Shown here: positions 63,755-64,000 of the stretch, in pieces
How positions within the stretch are numbered: position 1 is the first letter of the stretch
Layout: each line of letters starts with the position of its first letter
Source of the DNA: Agathobacter sp.
GTDB taxonomy: Bacteria; Bacillota; Clostridia; Lachnospirales; Lachnospiraceae
DNA length: 64,000 bases
Direction of reading: 5' to 3'
NCBI GenBank assembly: GCA_022772675.1
Contig: JALEZW010000011.1
Coordinates: forward strand, 1-64,000
Translations under genes and position numbers: made by a program
The notes under the pieces: generated by a model
The model's input: the letters and a program-made list of their open reading frames with translations, nothing else
Databases searched by the model: none
Told to the model about the DNA's origin: nothing

Positions 63755-63779
63755 TACAATAAGCATGGAAACTTGTAAA
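63751..63779 (-). promoter_or_regulatory. Promoter of the der operon
   Basis: Minus strand TTTACA (63779-63774), 17 nt, TAAAAT (63756-63751). Same pair as the gltB P2 promoter. Transcripts would start near 63744 within the hairpin. Confidence 0.6.
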
Positions 63780-63789
63780 GTCCTGCTGG

Positions 63790-64000
63790 CTATTGTGTTT
63801 CCCCCATCACTGAATAATGGATATCGGAAGGGGACTTAACCACCCCGCAGTCCACCAGAGTTTCAATAATATGTTCGCAGTCGGGCCCAAAACTCACATA
63901 TAAAGAGCCGCTTTTATACATATTTGCATCTACATCCCCATCCAGTCTATTATGTTCCCCGTTCATCCGCTGGTAAACATCCTGCCAGTCGGCAGATTGA
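63790..64000 (-). CDS. 3' end of an unidentified gene (C-terminal 69 aa)
   Basis: Open frame from the window edge to TAG at 63790-63792. Residues: SADWQDVYQRMNGEHNRLDG, then DVDANMYKSGSLYVSFGPDC, EHIIETLVDCGVVKSPSDIH and YSVMGETQ. The GPDCEHIIETLVDCGVV part loosely resembles the start-site region of MltG/YceG-like transglycosylases, but this is weak. No frame problem. Not the DUF512 gene often found before der, as far as the tail can tell. Confidence 0.6.
   Translation of the reverse strand, partial: QSADWQDVYQRMNGEHNRLDGDVDANMYKSGSLYVSFGPDCEHIIETLVDCGVVKSPSDIHYSVMGETQ

Overview
The window reads as chromosomal DNA of a Gram-positive anaerobe of the Clostridia, most likely a Lachnospiraceae member. 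This is inferred from gene families and order (der-plsY-gpsA, groES-groEL behind a CIRCE operator, a parE-parC pair, an Amidase_3 with a DUF4358/MBOAT/DHHW cluster), strong AGGAGG-type ribosome binding sites and moderate GC. No rRNA or tRNA gene was seen. Every gene I accept lies on the minus strand, so transcription runs from high to low coordinates.

Layout. 1-205: three consecutive hairpins and a terminator. 271-11336: a SipW/TasA-like surface-fibre locus with four proteins carrying SipW-type signal peptides, an ER-type signal peptidase, a 1417-residue VWA/fibro-slime protein, two further membrane-anchored surface proteins and a SARP-like (wHTH + BTAD + degenerate GGDEF) regulator. Three promoters in this locus share one architecture: two direct TGTGAC repeats 11 bp apart, ending exactly 10 nt before a good -10 box and with no -35 box. 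11351-18310: housekeeping genes (metF, greA-like, Sfp-type PPTase, uppP, DUF4445 ferredoxin/ASKHA, purA, degV). 18437-20773: groESL with an 80-bp tandem repeat array in its 3' untranslated region. 20844-25707: Cof-type HAD phosphatase, GGDEF protein, trkH, trkA. 25823-26742: an MNT/HEPN toxin-antitoxin pair. 26816-33152: gltB-gltD with a structured upstream region. 33202-40001: an extracellular O-acylation cluster (DHHW, MBOAT, DUF4358, double SGNH protein) and a lipoprotein amidase. 40118-51223: a poorly described envelope cluster with an ABC-2 exporter, four zinc-ribbon-type coding sequences (one a remnant), two paralogous FDPMTG-repeat membrane proteins, a propeller-like protein, a YARHG protein and an amidase. 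51326-64000: CPBP protease, HAD, parC, parE, PucR-type regulator, sugar-ABC ATPase, PRTase-like protein, dUTPase, gpsA, plsY, der and the 3' end of one further gene.

The two best candidates for undescribed biology are the SipW/TasA-like locus with its putative SARP-type regulon, where regulator, promoters and products are all visible in 11 kb, and the zinc-ribbon/FDPMTG/ABC envelope cluster. Two nested palindromes 46 kb apart (74-132 and 46685-46788) share an apex sequence and look like copies of one dispersed element. All functional statements rest on reading the sequence and on family knowledge; no search was run.
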